From assembly GCA_014380545.1 (NCBI GenBank), contig JACMJP010000287.1, forward strand, positions 1 through 5,741: 5,741 nt of DNA, written 5' to 3'. Positions 4,724-5,741 of the stretch are shown in pieces. The stretch is from Chitinophagales bacterium (lineage in GTDB: Bacteria > Bacteroidota > Bacteroidia > Chitinophagales > BACL12). Below the pieces are notes generated by a model. It had not been told where the DNA came from, searched no databases, and saw only the letters and a list, made by a program, of their open reading frames with translations. The position numbers and the translations under genes are program-made. The first letter of the stretch is position 1, and the number at the start of each line of letters is the position of its first letter.

Positions 4724-5741
4724 TTACAAATTCTCCAGAATAAAATCCGTCATCAATTCATATAAATGCAATCTTGTATTACCTCCATAAATTCCATGAT
4801 TGCGGTCAGGATATATCATCAAATCAAATTGTTTATTGTTTTCAACTAATGCATTTATCCATTCATAGGTATTTTGTACATGCACATTATCGTCACCTGT
4901 TCCATGCACTAATAAATAATTTCCTTTTAATTTATCTGCAAAAGATGTTGGTGAGTTTGCATCAAAACCATTAGGATTTGTTTCTAATGTACCCATATAA
5001 CGTTCGGTATATATATTATCATAATATTTCCAGTTAGAAACCGGAGCAACAGAAATTGCTGCTTTAAATACATCCGCACCTCTTGTTATGCATAATGCTG
5101 ACATATATGCGCCATAACTCCATCCGAAAATTCCTATCCTGTTTTTATCAACGTAATTTAATTTACCCAAATATTTTGCTGCCTCGATCTGATCATCTGT
5201 TTCATATTTTCCAAGTTGTTCATACGTTACGTTTCGGAAATCCCTTCCTCTGGCACCTGTACCCCGATTATCTACACTCACAACAATATATCCTTGTTGT
5301 GTAAGCATATTATACCAGCCGAAGTCCACCCAATCATATGTATCATAAACAGTTTGTGAACCCGGACCTCCATACGCAAACATAAACACCGGATATTTTT
5401 TATTCGGATCAAAATCATGCGGCTTAAGCATAAATCCATTTAAAGAAACACCTTCACTCGTTGTGAAATTAAAATATTCATGCTTTGAAAGTTTTAATGT
5501 TTTTAAATAAGTATTTGTTGCGGCATTATCTTCAAGCATTCTTATTTGTTTGCCATCAATTGTATGGAGTGTTACATATTCGGGTGTTGTGTATGTTGTG
5601 TTTGTATTAATGAAATACGTATAACCTTTGCTAAATTCAATAGCATTCATTCCTTTTGATGTAGTAAGTTTTTCCTTTTTCTTTCCATTTAATTTAATAC
5701 AATATAAATGCCTTTCAAATGGTGAAACTTCCGCACTCATA
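4724..5741 (-). CDS. Dipeptidyl peptidase IV-like S9B serine peptidase, C-terminal part (cut by window edge)
   Basis: The window shows the last 338 residues, which cover the end of the beta-propeller region and the whole alpha/beta-hydrolase domain. Numbering is from the first Met seen, which is almost certainly internal (AEVSPFERHLY is mid-protein in the family). GWSYG at 206-210 carries the nucleophile Ser208. HGTGDDNVH (279-287) supplies Asp283 and substrate-contacting Asn285. NHG gives His315. YGGPGSQ (123-129) carries the oxyanion Tyr123. WKYYDNIYTERYMG at 237-250 contains S1-pocket tyrosines 240 and 244, equivalent to Y662 and Y666 of human DPP4. Such enzymes release X-Pro or X-Ala dipeptides from peptide N-termini, usually in the periplasm of Bacteroidota. 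The signal peptide would lie outside the window. All catalytic residues are present, so the enzyme looks active. Full-length relatives are about 700-750 aa. The 3' end is at TAA 4726-4724 with the shared terminator beyond. Confidence 0.95.
   Translation of the reverse strand, partial: MSAEVSPFERHLYCIKLNGKKKEKLTTSKGMNAIEFSKGYTYFINTNTTYTTPEYVTLHTIDGKQIRMLEDNAATNTYLKTLKLSKHEYFNFTTSEGVSLNGFMLKPHDFDPNKKYPVFMFAYGGPGSQTVYDTYDWVDFGWYNMLTQQGYIVVSVDNRGTGARGRDFRNVTYEQLGKYETDDQIEAAKYLGKLNYVDKNRIGIFGWSYGAYMSALCITRGADVFKAAISVAPVSNWKYYDNIYTERYMGTLETNPNGFDANSPTSFADKLKGNYLLVHGTGDDNVHVQNTYEWINALVENNKQFDLMIYPDRNHGIYGGNTRLHLYELMTDFILENL

Noticed and set aside
4354..5304. Other open frames opposite the VOC and peptidase genes (4354-4596 minus, 4774-4974 and 5083-5304 plus)
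   Set aside because: They are shadows of strongly supported genes, rich in His/Leu/Phe runs and without recognisable motifs.

Overview
The window looks like a piece of a Bacteroidota chromosome, probably an uncultured or environmental lineage. Four things point that way. It is AT-rich and its genes lack obvious Shine-Dalgarno sequences. A TTG-N19-TAnnTTTG promoter of the Bacteroidota sigma factor type lies before the acyltransferase gene. The tmRNA tag (GESNFAIAA) resembles the GExNxALAA tags of that phylum. The proteins (S9B dipeptidyl peptidase, sugar-porter MFS, 'GPNLAKE'-type GpsA, S23-type four-helix bundle protein) are typical of it.

Layout. Positions 1-109 (minus) hold the first 36 codons of a sugar-porter MFS transporter that runs off the left edge. 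Positions 254-619 (minus) are a complete one-piece tmRNA gene (ssrA) with a terminator hairpin at 197-230. Divergent from it, 784-3514 (plus) is a two-gene operon with an 8-bp overlap: a PlsB/PlsC-like acyltransferase and gpsA, NAD(P)H glycerol-3-phosphate dehydrogenase. GpsA makes sn-glycerol-3-phosphate and the acyltransferase family acylates that molecule or its lyso product, so the pair is a small phospholipid-initiation unit. Positions 3515-4172 hold an S23/IVP-like four-helix bundle gene (3658-4053) flanked by TTGGTA-type repeats. The left and right flanks form an imperfect inverted repeat of about 31-33 bp. Positions 4263-4646 (plus) encode a small VOC-superfamily protein. A bidirectional terminator (about 4664-4703) separates it from the convergent C-terminal catalytic part of a DPP IV-like peptidase (4724-5741, minus), which is cut by the right edge.

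The genes other than the acyltransferase/gpsA pair show no functional link to one another. The strongest candidate for something unusual is the four-helix bundle gene together with its flanking inverted repeats, which resembles a stand-alone version of the 23S rRNA intervening-sequence element. No reverse transcriptase, transposase, CRISPR array or defence gene is visible. The non-coding stretches are 110-196, 231-253, 620-783, 3515-3657, 4054-4262 and 4647-4723. Apart from the listed promoters, repeats and terminators I see nothing in them.
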